Source: Himantopus leucocephalus (lineage: Eukaryota > Chordata > Aves > Charadriiformes > Recurvirostridae). Taken from it: a stretch of 64,000 nt of DNA. The stretch lies in assembly GCA_003993805.1 (NCBI GenBank), contig RSEF01000002.1:2254602-2318601 (forward strand). The letters are read 5' to 3'. The notes under the pieces are model-generated. The model searched no databases. It saw nothing but the letters and a program-made list of their open reading frames with translations, and was not told where the DNA came from. Shown in pieces: positions 59,212 to 64,000 of this stretch. Within the stretch, counting starts at the first letter, position 1. Every line of letters starts with the position of its first letter. Position numbers and translations under genes: made by a program.

Positions 59212-64000
<4,789 letters not shown>

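Overview
The window is vertebrate nuclear DNA and most likely comes from a bird. The coding sequence is split by GT-AG introns, there are several CR1-type LINE fragments, and three protein-coding genes lie in the conserved order SEC22C (minus) - NKTR (plus) - ZBTB47 (plus). No bacterial, viral or organellar gene set is present. Assembly gaps lie at 14873-14972, 36236-36253 and 50302-50401, and thirteen isolated single Ns are scattered through the sequence.

Region 1 (1-14381, minus strand) holds SEC22C, an ER/Golgi membrane protein of the SEC22 family with an N-terminal longin domain and four hydrophobic segments. All six coding exons were traced. They splice in consistent phase to a 304-residue protein. 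Its 3' UTR runs toward position 1.

Region 2 (14382-18407) should hold the SEC22C promoter, the first NKTR exons and, by synteny with mammals, the small gene SS18L2. None of these could be read. What is visible is a CR1 fragment running into a 100-N gap, a possible LTR edge, a short tandem duplication and a longer CR1 3' fragment that still encodes the end of its reverse transcriptase ORF.

Region 3 (18408-about 47640, plus strand) holds NKTR, a large cyclophilin / arginine-serine-rich nuclear protein. Fourteen exons were traced: five complete the cyclophilin domain, a set of small linker exons follows, then one 2.9-kb exon carries most of the protein, and four short exons encode the RS tail. 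They join in frame to the stop at 45206-45208 (1434 residues in the window). About 44 N-terminal residues are missing.

Region 4 (about 47640-59211) is non-coding and becomes GC- and CpG-rich after the 50302-50401 gap. It probably contains the ZBTB47 promoter and first exon, but no exon could be fixed. It holds CR1 fragments, microsatellites, an AT-rich island and a 40-bp minisatellite just before the ZBTB47 coding exon.

Region 5 (59212-64000) holds ZBTB47, a BTB/POZ zinc-finger transcription factor. One long exon carries the BTB domain, acidic region and first two zinc fingers. After a 3.3-kb intron, a second exon with the next fingers runs off the window.

The three genes are neighbours by conserved synteny and do not form a functional pathway. 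I found no convincing undescribed system. The most useful second looks are the missing NKTR 5' end and SS18L2, the frame-preserving RS-tail exons with in-frame alternative acceptors, the NKTR 30-nt microexon, and the open read-through of the ZBTB47 exon into a repeat-filled intron.
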